Part shown: positions 49,434 through 59,854 of the stretch, in pieces
Numbering within the stretch: position 1 is the first letter of the stretch
Layout of the letters: every line of letters starts with the position of its first letter
Origin: Pseudomonadota bacterium
Lineage (GTDB): Bacteria; Pseudomonadota; Gammaproteobacteria; Halothiobacillales; Halothiobacillaceae
Assembly (NCBI GenBank): GCA_021801265.1
Contig: JAJYYE010000012.1
Location: forward strand, 212,548 to 276,547
DNA: 64,000 nt
Direction: 5' to 3'
Position numbers and translations under genes: made by a program
Notes under the pieces: generated by a model
Database searches by the model: none
What the model was told of the DNA's origin: nothing
The model's input: only the letters and a program-made list of their open reading frames with translations

Positions 49434-50753
49434 ATGACCGTGAAATCAGTCCCGCTGCCGGATATCGGTAATTTCAAAGATCTACCCGTCATCGAAGTGC
49501 TCGTTGCCGTAGGCGACCGGGTTGAAGCCGAGCAATCGCTCATCACGCTGGAATCCGACAAAGCGACGATGGAAATTCCCGCCCCGTTTGCAGGCATCGT
49601 GCGTAAAGTTCTCGTCAAAACCGATGATAAGGTCAACATCGGAGATGCCATTGTTGAACTTGAAGCCGATACCGCAGCCACACCTGAAGCGCCAGCCGTG
49701 ACCACCGCCGCTCCGGCCAAATCCGAGCCGCCCGCCGCCCCTACGCCACCCGTGGCCGTTGCGGTGCCTGTGGCAACGGCAAACCCATCACCTACTGCAC
49801 CCGCATCGGCGACTTATCCGATCAACGCACCCACCACCGGTGCGGCTTTTCACGCCAGTCCGTCGGTACGCGCCCTTGCCCGCGAGTTGGGGGTTGATTT
49901 ATCAAAGGTATCAGGCAGCGGGGTTAAATCCCGGATTCAAAAATCCGATGTCACCGCCTTTGTCAAAACCACACTCAGTCAACCGCCGGCTTCAGCCTCA
50001 ACGGCAACGGGAGGCAGCACCATACCGCCGTTACCCCACATCGATTTCACGCAATTTGGCGATATTGAAACTGTACCGCTCTCACGCATTCAAAAACGCT
50101 CCGGCAAACATTTATCGACCTGCTGGCTGAACATCCCGCATGTCACTCAGTTCGATGAAACCGACATCACCGATTTGGAAGATTTCCGCCAGTCTCTTAA
50201 AGCGCGCGCCGAAAAGGCAGAGGTCAAACTCACGCCGTTGGTGTTCATTCTCAAGGCCGTCGCACGCGTATTGGCCGATCAGCCCAAGTTCAACGCTTCG
50301 CTTGATGCCAGTGGCGAAAATCTGATTCTGAAAAAATATATCCACATAGGGGTTGCGATCGACACGCCGAATGGATTAGTCGTGCCGGTCATCCGCCATG
50401 TCGATCAAAAAGGCCTGTTCGAACTCGCCACCGAACTCGCCGCCGTCAGCGCGCGCGCGCGCGCAGGCAAACTCAGCCCCGATGATCTCTCTGGCGGCTG
50501 TTTCTCGATTTCCAGCCTGGGCGGCATCGGCGGCACACAGTTCACGCCCATCGTCAATGGCCCGGAAGTCGCCATTCTCGGGGTTTCCCGTGCAAAAATG
50601 AGCCCGGTCTGGAATGGCGAAGCCTTTATACCGCGTTTGATGCTGCCGCTCGCCCTATCCTACGACCACCGCGTGATTGACGGTGCACAGGGCGCACGCT
50701 TTATCAGCGCGCTCTCTGGCGTGCTGTCCGATCTGCGTGAACTGATTCTGTAA
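49434..50753 (+). CDS. aceF: Pyruvate dehydrogenase E2, dihydrolipoamide acetyltransferase
   Basis: The protein has 439 residues: a single lipoyl domain (1-80) with lipoylated K43 in ESDKATME, an Ala/Pro linker, an E1/E3-binding domain at about 140-180 (ASPSVRALARELGVDLSKVSGSG) and the catalytic core from about 205 on. The core has the active-site His/Asp in LALSYDHRVIDGAQGARF. E. coli E2 has three lipoyl domains, this one only one, the rest being provided by the E3 subunit fusion next door. GGAG precedes the ATG. Confidence 0.98.
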   Translation: MTVKSVPLPDIGNFKDLPVIEVLVAVGDRVEAEQSLITLESDKATMEIPAPFAGIVRKVLVKTDDKVNIGDAIVELEADTAATPEAPAVTTAAPAKSEPPAAPTPPVAVAVPVATANPSPTAPASATYPINAPTTGAAFHASPSVRALARELGVDLSKVSGSGVKSRIQKSDVTAFVKTTLSQPPASASTATGGSTIPPLPHIDFTQFGDIETVPLSRIQKRSGKHLSTCWLNIPHVTQFDETDITDLEDFRQSLKARAEKAEVKLTPLVFILKAVARVLADQPKFNASLDASGENLILKKYIHIGVAIDTPNGLVVPVIRHVDQKGLFELATELAAVSARARAGKLSPDDLSGGCFSISSLGGIGGTQFTPIVNGPEVAILGVSRAKMSPVWNGEAFIPRLMLPLALSYDHRVIDGAQGARFISALSGVLSDLRELIL

Positions 50754-50767
50754 AAGGCGAGTACACC

Positions 50768-52543
50768 ATGGCAACCATAGAAACCCTCACCCTGCCCGAC
50801 ATCGGTAATTTCGAACACTTGGAAGTGATCGAGGTACTGATGACCGCTGGGCAAAACATTGAAGCCGAAACCGCCCTGCTCACGCTGGAATCCGATAAAG
50901 CCACAATGGAAATTCCCGCGCCCAAGGCGGGAAAGGTCGTTGATGTGCTCATTAAAATCGGCGACAAAATCAGCCAAGGCGATCCCATAGCCACGCTGGA
51001 AGTCGCCGATGCAGCCAGCACCAAAGAGGATACCCGCCGTGTTACCGCCGCCGCAAAAACCGAAGCCCTCACAGCTGCGGTACCTGCCGCGACGTCTGGT
51101 TCAGCGCCCAAGCCCAATCAAACCGCCGATCATCAGTGCGACGTGCTCGTCTTGGGCGCAGGCCCCGGCGGTTATACCGCTGCCTTTCGTGCTGCCGATT
51201 TAGGCAAAAATGTCATCCTGATTGAACGCTATGAAAAAATTGGCGGTGTTTGCCTGAATGTCGGCTGCATTCCTTCCAAGGCCTTACTGCACGTATCGAA
51301 TATTTTGAATGAAACCCGCGAGATGGGCAGTCACGGCATCACGTTTGCCGAGCCCAAAATTGATGTAGCGGGTCTGCGTAATTTCAAAAACGGCGTGATC
51401 AACAAACTCACGGGCGGCCTGACGCAATTAGCCAAGCAACGCAAGGTTATGGTACTGCATGGCGTGGCCGAGTTTATCAACCCACAGCAAGTACAAATCA
51501 CCGCGACCGATGGCATTAAAACCACCGTGCAATTCGAACATGCCGTGATTGCGGCAGGCTCGCAACCGGTCAAGCTGCCCTTTATTCCGCACGACGATCC
51601 TCGCGTGATTGATTCAACCGGCGCGCTCGAATTAGCCGATATTCCCGCCCGTATGCTCGTGATTGGTGGTGGCATTATTGGCTTGGAAATGGCTCAGGTG
51701 TACGCCGCGCTGGGCACAAAAATCACGATCGTTGAGCTGGCTGACACGATTATTCCGGGTGCGGATAAAGACCTTGTGCGCCCCCTGTTAAAGGACATCA
51801 AAAAGCGCTACGAGGCCATCTATTTGGGCAGCAAAGTGACTGCGGTGACGGCCCATCCCGACGCGCTTGAAGTACATTTTGCAGGCAAAGACGCCCCCGC
51901 CACCGACCGCTTCGATAAAATCCTTGTGGCTGTTGGCCGCGTACCGAATGGCCGCAAGCTGAATGCCGAAGCCGCTGGCGTGACCGTCAATGAACGCGGA
52001 TTTATCCCCGTCGATGAACGCTTACAAACCAATGTGCCGCATATTTATGCGATTGGCGATATTGTGGGCCAGCCTATGTTGGCGCACAAAGCGGTGCATG
52101 AGGGTAAAGTTGCGGCTGAAGTCATTTGTGGCATGAAATCAGCGTTCACCCCCATCACGATTCCGGGTGTGGCCTACACCGACCCAGAAATCGCCTGGGC
52201 AGGCAAAACCGAAGATCAGCTCAAAGCTGAGGGCATCGAATATGAGAAAGGGGCATTCCCTTGGGCAGCCTCGGGCCGTTCGCTCAGCATTGGCCGTGAT
52301 GAAGGTCTCACCAAAGCAATGTTTTGCGCCAAAACCCACCGATTATTGGGCGTGGGCATCACGGGTCCTAACGCGGGTGAATTAATCGCTGAAGCGGTAT
52401 TGGCGATGGAAATGGGGGCCGATATGGCTGACATCGCACTCACCATTCACCCGCACCCCACACTTTCTGAAACGCTGGGATTCGCCGCAGAAATGGCCGA
52501 AGGGACGATTACCGATCTATTGCCGCCGAAGAAAAGGAATTAA
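50768..52543 (+). CDS. lpdA: Dihydrolipoamide dehydrogenase (E3) with N-terminal lipoyl domain
   Basis: The protein has 591 residues. Residues 1-80 are a lipoyl domain (K44 in ESDKATME) nearly parallel to that of aceF. An Ala/Thr linker (about 85-118) leads to the E3 flavoprotein: FAD site DVLVLGAGPGGYTAAFRAADLG, redox disulfide GGVCLNVGCIPSKALL, NAD site MLVIGGGIIGLEMAQVYAALG and the C-terminal His-Glu pair HPHPTLSETL. Lipoyl-E3 fusions are known from Neisseria, Pseudomonas and others. It reoxidises dihydrolipoyl groups, passing electrons to NAD. Confidence 0.98.
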   Translation: MATIETLTLPDIGNFEHLEVIEVLMTAGQNIEAETALLTLESDKATMEIPAPKAGKVVDVLIKIGDKISQGDPIATLEVADAASTKEDTRRVTAAAKTEALTAAVPAATSGSAPKPNQTADHQCDVLVLGAGPGGYTAAFRAADLGKNVILIERYEKIGGVCLNVGCIPSKALLHVSNILNETREMGSHGITFAEPKIDVAGLRNFKNGVINKLTGGLTQLAKQRKVMVLHGVAEFINPQQVQITATDGIKTTVQFEHAVIAAGSQPVKLPFIPHDDPRVIDSTGALELADIPARMLVIGGGIIGLEMAQVYAALGTKITIVELADTIIPGADKDLVRPLLKDIKKRYEAIYLGSKVTAVTAHPDALEVHFAGKDAPATDRFDKILVAVGRVPNGRKLNAEAAGVTVNERGFIPVDERLQTNVPHIYAIGDIVGQPMLAHKAVHEGKVAAEVICGMKSAFTPITIPGVAYTDPEIAWAGKTEDQLKAEGIEYEKGAFPWAASGRSLSIGRDEGLTKAMFCAKTHRLLGVGITGPNAGELIAEAVLAMEMGADMADIALTIHPHPTLSETLGFAAEMAEGTITDLLPPKKRN

Positions 52544-52610
52544 ACCAGGGCCAGATCAATGAGTCGCATGAATTTTCGGTAATGACGCTGAAGCGCCAAG
52601 TGTTCTTATC

Positions 52611-52630
52611 AATCAAGGGGTTGATTTTTT
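52611..52630 (+). terminator. Terminator of the pyruvate dehydrogenase operon
   Basis: AATCAA, GGGG and TTGATT form a 6-bp stem-loop that runs into a stretch of T residues, 68 bases after the lpdA stop. The stem is AT-rich, so efficiency may be modest. Confidence 0.5.
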
Positions 52631-52931
52631 GATCATACTTGACGTGTTATTGAATTAACCCACCCTGTTCATTCATAAATACTATTCATTATAAAAAAAT
52701 TACAAAATTCGTTATCCTCTTGAAATTCAGATGGTTTGTCATTTCTCAGCCTGCACAGGGTAGTGAAAAACGTCATACGCATTGGTGCGACAAGATAAAA
52801 ATGGGGAAAAACCGCAGTTTACACAGCGTAAATAAGGATTATGAGCCCATTTTTAACACTGTATTGCCGGGTGCACGGGTTTTCAACCCGCCTGTTAATC
52901 CAAAATCCACCGTTAATCGAGCGATAACATA
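52631..52931. other. AT-rich intergenic region upstream of the TauE/SafE gene
   Basis: No gene is supported in these 300 bases. A hairpin CGGGTT/AACCCG with a 3-base loop lies at 52876-52890. Just after it, CCTGTTAATCCA repeats 12 bases found in the long hairpin at the prfC end. A 71-codon plus-strand frame crossing the region lacks coding character. Confidence 0.4.
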
Positions 52932-53723
52932 TTGATTGAATACAGTGTTTTTATTCTGCTGGGCGTTTTTTCAGGATTGGCCGCCGGCTTGTTGGGCATT
53001 GGCGGTGGACTGGTTGTCGTGCCCATTTTACTGATGCTGTTCCCCCTCATTGGTCTGCAAGACAACGGGCATCTGGTACATTTAGCGATTGGCACTTCGC
53101 TGGCCACCATCATGTTTTCCTCTATGGCATCAATTTACACGCACCATAAATATCAGGGTATTTTGTGGTCATTGTTCGCCAAAATTGCGCCGGGTATCGT
53201 GATTGGTTCGATCGTGGGCGCATCAATCGCCCATTTTTTACCCGGTGAACTCTTGAAAAAAATCTTCGGTGTTTTGGAAGTTCTTATCGCGCTGCAAATG
53301 GGGCTGGGCAAGCAACCTGCGGCCCATCGCACCCTGCCGGGAGCCATTCCCCTAAACGCGCTTGGCATCACCGTGGGTGGCATCGGCACAATCATGGGCA
53401 TGGGGGGCGGCGCCATGACGACCCCATTTTTCATGTGGTGTAATGTCACGGCACGCAACGCCATCGCCACCAGTGCGGCGATTGGTTTGCCCACCTCTTT
53501 AGCGGGCGCGGCAGGGTATGTGGTGACGGGCTGGGGCGTGCCGGATTTACCCGCGTGGTCGCTGGGCTATATTTATCTGCCCGCCCTGCTCGGCATCGTG
53601 ATCCCGAGCCTGATTTTTGCCCCCATTGGCGCAAACCTCACGCATAAACTGCCCGCAACAACGCTCAAACGCATTTTTGCGGTTGTGCTCGTGATTTTCG
53701 GCATCAATATGTTGGTACATTAA
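52932..53723 (+). CDS. TauE/SafE-family membrane transporter
   Basis: The protein has 263 residues and about eight helices. The two family half-motifs are present: FSGLAAGLLGIGGGLVVVPILL near the N-terminus and ITVGGIGTIMGMGGGAMTTPFFMW at about 145. Members export sulfite, sulfoacetate or other anions, or take up similar compounds; the substrate here is not determined. The start codon is TTG. coaD starts 3 bases after its stop, so the two are probably co-transcribed. Confidence 0.88.
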   Translation: MIEYSVFILLGVFSGLAAGLLGIGGGLVVVPILLMLFPLIGLQDNGHLVHLAIGTSLATIMFSSMASIYTHHKYQGILWSLFAKIAPGIVIGSIVGASIAHFLPGELLKKIFGVLEVLIALQMGLGKQPAAHRTLPGAIPLNALGITVGGIGTIMGMGGGAMTTPFFMWCNVTARNAIATSAAIGLPTSLAGAAGYVVTGWGVPDLPAWSLGYIYLPALLGIVIPSLIFAPIGANLTHKLPATTLKRIFAVVLVIFGINMLVH

Positions 53724-53726
53724 TCG

Positions 53727-54209
53727 ATGAAACGCGCCATCTATCCCGGCACATTCGACCCCATCACCCTGGGTCACATTGATGTGGCGTGTCGCGCGGC
53801 CAAGTTATTCGACGAAGTGATCATTGCCGTCGCCGCCGCCTCCACCAAAACGCCCCTGTTTGATTTGGCCGAACGCACGGCGCTCGCCGAACAGGCATTG
53901 CTGGACTATCCAACCATTCGGGTCATGTCATTTGCCGGATTATTGGTGGATTTTGTGCATGAACACGATGCACATGCGATTGTCCGGGGATTGCGTGCCG
54001 TCTCTGATTTCGAGTTTGAAATTCAAATGGCGGCCGTTAACCGACGACTGGCACCCGATATCGAAACGGTCTTTCTTTCACCGACTGAAGAATTGGGGTT
54101 CGTGTCTTCCAGCATCGTGCGCGAACTGGCACGGCTCAATGGCAACGTCGAAACCTTCGTACCGGCACATGTCGCCATAGCACTCAAAGCACGTTGCGCA
54201 TGCAGCTAA
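53727..54209 (+). CDS. coaD: Phosphopantetheine adenylyltransferase
   Basis: This 160-residue cytoplasmic enzyme transfers AMP from ATP to 4'-phosphopantetheine in coenzyme A synthesis. Nucleotide-binding motif YPGTFDPITLGHIDV with the TxGH element, VRGLRAVSDFEFEIQMAAVNRRLAPDIETVFL, and the ISS-R motif as VSSSIVREL. It follows the TauE/SafE gene by 3 bases and is followed after 80 bases by a ferredoxin, a frequent neighbour in gammaproteobacteria. Confidence 0.97.
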   Translation: MKRAIYPGTFDPITLGHIDVACRAAKLFDEVIIAVAAASTKTPLFDLAERTALAEQALLDYPTIRVMSFAGLLVDFVHEHDAHAIVRGLRAVSDFEFEIQMAAVNRRLAPDIETVFLSPTEELGFVSSSIVRELARLNGNVETFVPAHVAIALKARCACS

Positions 54210-54229
54210 ACACCCTGGAATTGTGCTAA

Positions 54230-54535
<306 letters not shown>

Positions 54536-54909
54536 CTTTGGCGCCTGATTCAAGCACCTGCAAACTAAAAACAACATTCATCTGCCATCGCCGCATGGCA
54601 CAAAATGGCACTCATCACATTGGGTACAAATGCAAAGCTGGCGTAAGCCCGCGTCGTTGGGGGTGAATCCCCTCCTCCACAGCATACGCATCCACAGAGC
54701 GAAGTGCCCAATCCAAAACCTATACGCATCTACGCCAGCTCGTAACCCAGAGAAGGCGTGGCTGCATCTGCTGCATGTGTTTCACACTTCATCTGGGTCG
54801 CTTGCTGCACCATGACAGTTGTGGGCAAACTTGTGTCGCGACTAATGCCGCAAAGAGGGGAAATAGAGGGCAATCGAGTGCGGGGAGGGCATTTGCTATC
54901 AGGGGCTCC
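54536..54909. other. Gene-free stretch with RNA-like features
   Basis: No coding gene is seen in these 374 bases. AGCTGGCGTA at 54636-54645 and its reverse complement at 54731-54740 bracket about 85 bases. Inside these, GTTGGGGGTGAATCCCCTCCTCCACAGCA has the look of a T-arm and 3' end of a tRNA or tmRNA, but no complete RNA can be folded by eye. Confidence 0.35.
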
Positions 54910-55214
54910 TTAATAAAAATTCGGCTTTTTTAATTTAAAGATGAGACTCAAATTACTGCGGCAAAAGCGCGCTTCAATCGCTTCGGTCAGCGTTTCAAAC
55001 CACGCCGAATCGATGTCATCAACGGATAACCCCAAATAAAACCAATCCTCCAAGGCGGTGAGCAATAACACACGCCCATCGAATCAAGCTCAGGCAGCGC
55101 ACCCGGTAGCGTCGTATCGGTGCTCATCAAGCGTAGGGGAATGGATAAACCCAAGGTTTCAATCACGGTGGCACGAACATCGGTAAAAGGCACTGAATCG
55201 TCAGCGGTACTCAT
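54910..55214 (-). pseudogene. Frameshifted second copy of the acyl-carrier-like gene
   Basis: It opens MSTADDSVPFTDVRATVIETLGLSIPLRL and keeps the carrier motif ELDSMGV. One base is then lost (GTGTG for GTGGTG), and the old frame continues as VLLLTALEDWFYLGLSVDDIDSAWFETLTEAIEAR. It is a paralogue of the intact gene at 58259-58525 and is on the same strand. The phosphopantetheine Ser is kept, but the product would be wrong from helix III on. Confidence 0.85.
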
Positions 55215-55222
55215 CTCACTTG

Positions 55223-55352
55223 CTACTGTGAAACGTTGGGGTTGAGAACCGTTTTGCCACGAAGACAGGGTTCAGGGCAGCGGGAATAGCGATGCTGCCA
55301 TCCGCTGGTTGCCGGTTTTCAAGCAAGGCCACCGTTCGTTCGCCCGACCGAC
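55223..55352 (-). pseudogene. Decayed fragment of a second serS 3' end
   Basis: The minus strand reads RTVALLENRQPADGSIAIPAALNP and, after a frameshift, CLRGKTVLNPNVSQ and a stop. This parallels the C-terminus of the intact serS ([40 protein letters not shown]). It lies directly upstream of the broken carrier-protein copy, repeating the serS-carrier gene order found at 58.5 kb. Confidence 0.75.
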
Positions 55353-55409
55353 CACATAAGGAACTTGCCATAGGTAAAGCAGCCTCTTAAAAATGCAAGG
55401 AATGGCCTG

Positions 55410-55437
55410 GGAATAAACACACACTCCTTTTCGTATA
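55410..55437 (+). promoter_or_regulatory. Possible ECF-sigma-type promoter
   Basis: GGAAT and CGTATA are spaced by 17 bases, about 80 bases before the NTF2-like gene. GGAA-type -35 boxes with CGT-type -10 boxes are typical of ECF sigma factors, and one is encoded 1.4 kb downstream. The match is short. Confidence 0.3.
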
Positions 55438-55517
55438 CCGGATGATGACGGATTTTTCCGAATTCATTATGGGGATAATTTAGGGTATTCACGCAGATTA
55501 AATCGGGAGATTATTCA

Positions 55518-55955
55518 ATGAAATCATATCAACTCGCTGCCCTGGCTTTGGCCTTGGTGTCAGGGAATGTCCTGGCCGGACCGCTCGAGGAAGCCAAGCA
55601 ACACGTGCAAGCTATCGCAGCAGGTGATGTCGCTCAGATCGTGGCAACCTACGCCGCCGATGCGAATTTGTACTGGATTGGCGGCCCTTTGGATGGCAAT
55701 TATTCCGGTATGGATAACATCACAGGGGTTTGGCAAAAGTTCACGAAATCCCAAGGGACATTCAAGGCGACCATCGACCACGTTCAAGAAGCGATCAATC
55801 CCAAAGGAGCTACGGTGACCGCCGATGTCTTATTCGAAGGCAAACAGACGGTTAAAGTCCGCTATGTGATGAGTTATCGGGAAGGCAAGTTGATCGCAGA
55901 AACGTGGCAGATCGATCCGAAGCGGGATGTAAAGTCAGCATATTCATTCCGATGA
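55518..55955 (+). CDS. Exported NTF2-like (SnoaL/DUF4440-type) protein
   Basis: The protein has 145 residues with a signal peptide (YQLAALALALVSGNVLA). The mature part has the cone-shaped NTF2-like pattern: helix EEAKQHVQAIAAGDVAQIVATYAADANLYWIGGPLDGNYSG, then ITGVWQKFTKSQGTFKATIDHVQEAI and strands VTADVLFEGKQTVKVRYVMSYREGKLIAETWQID. Such domains bind small ligands or act as enzymes, and the function here is unknown. GGGAG upstream supports the start. A strong terminator follows. Confidence 0.82.
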   Translation: MKSYQLAALALALVSGNVLAGPLEEAKQHVQAIAAGDVAQIVATYAADANLYWIGGPLDGNYSGMDNITGVWQKFTKSQGTFKATIDHVQEAINPKGATVTADVLFEGKQTVKVRYVMSYREGKLIAETWQIDPKRDVKSAYSFR

Positions 55956-55988
55956 TCAATCCATTCAATCTCTGAAAGATCGACTATT

Positions 55989-56025
55989 CTCGATAGGTGA
56001 TCAAACCGATCGAGCCTTTTTTTTT
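55989..56025 (+). terminator. Rho-independent terminator after the NTF2-like gene
   Basis: CTCGAT-A-GGT pairs with ACC-G-ATCGAG around a short loop. Nine T residues follow two bases later. It separates the NTF2-like gene from the AcfC-like gene, though partial readthrough is possible. Confidence 0.8.
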
Positions 56026-56043
56026 CGTCTATGAGGACAACCC

Positions 56044-56811
56044 ATGTTCAACAGAATTTTTGGTATTCTGGGATTTTTCGCGCTGGCCATCAGCAGTATT
56101 TCATCAGCGCAGGCGCAGGAAACGCTTTATGTGTATGGCCCAGGCGGACCCGCACCTGCCATGATGGAAGCGGCGGCCGCATTTGAAAAAATGACGGGCA
56201 CCAAAGTCGAGGTGACCGCTGGCCCAACGCCCAAATGGATTGAGCAAGCAAAAACCCAGGGCGACGTCATTTTCAGTGGTTCTGAAAATATGATGACGGA
56301 TTTCACCAACCAGCTCGAGGGACAAATCAAGGCTGACCAAGTGATTCCCCTGTATTTACGGCCAATGGCTATCTTGGTTCGCCCCGGAAACCCGAATAAA
56401 ATCAAGGGCTTTAAGGATATTCTCAAACCGGGCACCAAAGTATTGGTTGTGCAAGGCGCGGGGCAAACCGGCGCTTGGGAAGATATCGCCGGTCGGTTGG
56501 GCAGTATCAAAACCGTTAAAGCGCTGCGCAGCAATATTGTCGCCTATGCCAATAACAGTGCCTTGGCCAAACAGGCCTGGATTAATCAACCCGATATTGA
56601 TGCTTGGCTGATCTACAACATCTGGCAAGTCGCGAACCCGAAATTGGCCGACGTGGTAAAAATTGAACCGCAGTATGCGATTTATCGGGATGCCGGCGTT
56701 GTGCTGACTCAACGTGCTGAAGCGAAGCCCGAAGCCAAAGCGTTTATCGCGTTTCTGCAATCGAAACAAGGTGAGAAAATCTTTGTGAAATGGGGCTGGA
56801 AGGCCAATTGA
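56044..56811 (+). CDS. AcfC-like periplasmic substrate-binding protein
   Basis: The protein has 255 residues with a signal peptide ending SSAQAQ. The mature protein follows the AcfC (accessory colonisation factor) pattern closely: LYVYGPGGPAPAMMEAAAAFEKMTG, VTAGPTPKWIEQAK, DVIFSGSENMMTDF, LYLRPMAILVRPGNPNKIKGFKDILKPG, VVQGAGQTGAWEDIAGR and WLIYNIWQVANP. It is a two-lobed binding protein related to molybdate/sulfate binders. No transporter genes adjoin it. In Vibrio the family is tied to chemotactic or colonisation phenotypes; here the ligand is unknown. Confidence 0.87.
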   Translation: MFNRIFGILGFFALAISSISSAQAQETLYVYGPGGPAPAMMEAAAAFEKMTGTKVEVTAGPTPKWIEQAKTQGDVIFSGSENMMTDFTNQLEGQIKADQVIPLYLRPMAILVRPGNPNKIKGFKDILKPGTKVLVVQGAGQTGAWEDIAGRLGSIKTVKALRSNIVAYANNSALAKQAWINQPDIDAWLIYNIWQVANPKLADVVKIEPQYAIYRDAGVVLTQRAEAKPEAKAFIAFLQSKQGEKIFVKWGWKAN

Positions 56812-56877
56812 GTCGACAAAAACCGGAGTCTCCGTGCTGAATTCACTTGGACCTCATCATCGGGGCCGCTGGCCGCG

Positions 56878-57381
56878 ATGAATCATCATGACGCGATTAC
56901 CACCTGTATTCCCCGGTTGCGGCGGTATGCACTGGTCCTGCTTGGCGATCGTCATCGCGCCGACGATTTAGTGCAAGACACGCTTGAGCGCGCTTTGCAG
57001 AAATTTCATTTGTGGCGTAGCGAGTCCGAGATTCGACCTTGGCTTTTTAGCGTCATGCATAATCTTCATGTCGATCAGTATCGAACCCAACCCAGACACC
57101 TTGACCCCTTGGACACACTCGGGTTCGAGCTCTCAACCCGAGCAACCCAAGAAGATGCGCTAACAATGCGCGATTTACTGCAGCAACTCAGCCAATTGCC
57201 GGATGAGCAACGCAGTATTTTGCTGCTTGTCGCGGTCGAGCAGCTTGCCTATAAAGATATCGCCCGAATTCTTGGCATCCCCATCGGCACGGTGATGTCT
57301 CGATTATCACGCGCCCGTGAACACCTGCGGCGCATCCAGGAAGAAGCGGCACCCACCCCGCACTTAAAGGTGATGACATGA
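56878..57381 (+). CDS. ECF-type RNA polymerase sigma factor
   Basis: The protein has 167 residues. Region 2 is at about 10-75 (LRRYALVLLGDRHRADDLVQDTLERALQKFHLWRSESEIRPWLFSVMHNLHVDQYR) and region 4 at about 105-155 (LPDEQRSILLLVAVEQLAYKDIARILGIPIGTVMSRLSRAREHLRR). It directs RNA polymerase to stress-type promoters. Its stop overlaps the anti-sigma start (ATGA), the usual coupling. It probably controls the local genes including its own operon. Confidence 0.93.
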   Translation: MNHHDAITTCIPRLRRYALVLLGDRHRADDLVQDTLERALQKFHLWRSESEIRPWLFSVMHNLHVDQYRTQPRHLDPLDTLGFELSTRATQEDALTMRDLLQQLSQLPDEQRSILLLVAVEQLAYKDIARILGIPIGTVMSRLSRAREHLRRIQEEAAPTPHLKVMT

Positions 57382-58199
57382 CCCCCTCCTCCATCACGGA
57401 ACATGAGCTACATGCGTACATCGATGGGCAACTCCCACCTGAACGCCTCGCAGACGTTGAAGGGTATTTACGGGATCACCCCGAACAAGCGCGGAGAGTT
57501 CTCGCGTATCGACATCAAACCGACTCGCTTCAGCAGATGTTTGAACCGATGCTGGAGGAATCCCCCCCTAACCGCTTTCATCGCCCGCAGCGAAATCCAC
57601 TCGCCCTGCACGGACGATGGTCTCTTGCGGCATCCGTCATCCTCTCTGTCTCAACGGGTATTTTGATTGGCTGGCTGCTCCGCGATGCGCAGACCCAACC
57701 CACGGGCGCGGGCGACATTACAGCGTTCAACACGGCCAACAACGCAACGACGCACAACACAGCCGCCTTAAATCTTGCCCGCCGTGCCGCCATCGCCCAC
57801 GCCGTGTATAGCCCGGACATGCGGCATCCAGTCGAAATTAATGCCAATCATGAAGATCAATTGGTGACATGGCTGTCTAATCGCCTCGGCGTTTCCCTGA
57901 CGCCCCCGAAGTTGAGCACGCTGGGCTACACCTTAATTGGCGGAAGGTTATTACCCGGCAATGATGGGCCAGTCGCTCAATTCATGTATCACAACGCGGC
58001 AGGAAAACGCGTAACGCTGTACATCACCCATGAAGCCAAAGACGACAAAACCACGGCATTTCAATTCGCGCAAGAAGGGCCAATCGGCGTATTTTTCTGG
58101 ATTGATCGTGGCTTCGGTTACGCGATTTCAGCGGGCGCTGATCAACAGGAGCTCGGACGGATTGCTGTCGCGGTGTACGATCAACTACCGATTAAATAG
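57378..58199 (+). CDS. Transmembrane anti-sigma factor
   Basis: The protein has 273 residues. The cytoplasmic anti-sigma domain (about 1-55: ITEHELHAYIDGQLPPERLADVEGYLRDHPEQARRVLAYR) lacks a full HxxxCxxC zinc motif. One membrane helix lies at about 78-98 (WSLAASVILSVSTGILIGWLL). A periplasmic part follows (about 100-273: NHEDQLVTWLSNRLGVSLTPPKLSTLGYTLIGGRLLP, GKRVTLYITHEA, FFWIDRGFGYAISA). It holds the preceding sigma factor inactive until an envelope signal. The same layout is known from RsiW- and ChrR-unrelated proteobacterial anti-sigma factors. Confidence 0.9.
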   Translation: MTPSSITEHELHAYIDGQLPPERLADVEGYLRDHPEQARRVLAYRHQTDSLQQMFEPMLEESPPNRFHRPQRNPLALHGRWSLAASVILSVSTGILIGWLLRDAQTQPTGAGDITAFNTANNATTHNTAALNLARRAAIAHAVYSPDMRHPVEINANHEDQLVTWLSNRLGVSLTPPKLSTLGYTLIGGRLLPGNDGPVAQFMYHNAAGKRVTLYITHEAKDDKTTAFQFAQEGPIGVFFWIDRGFGYAISAGADQQELGRIAVAVYDQLPIK

Positions 58200-58258
58200 T
58201 CGGGCCAGACGCATCGCGCAGGGACAAGCCATCTGGCATGATTGATCGCGTTGGGCTT

Positions 58259-59832
<1,574 letters not shown>

Positions 59833-59854
59833 TTAACCTTGATAAATCAAATAA

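Noticed and set aside
52720-52935. 71-codon plus-strand ORF before the TauE/SafE gene
   Set aside because: Composition not coding-like, no ribosome site, and it contains a hairpin and repeat sequence.
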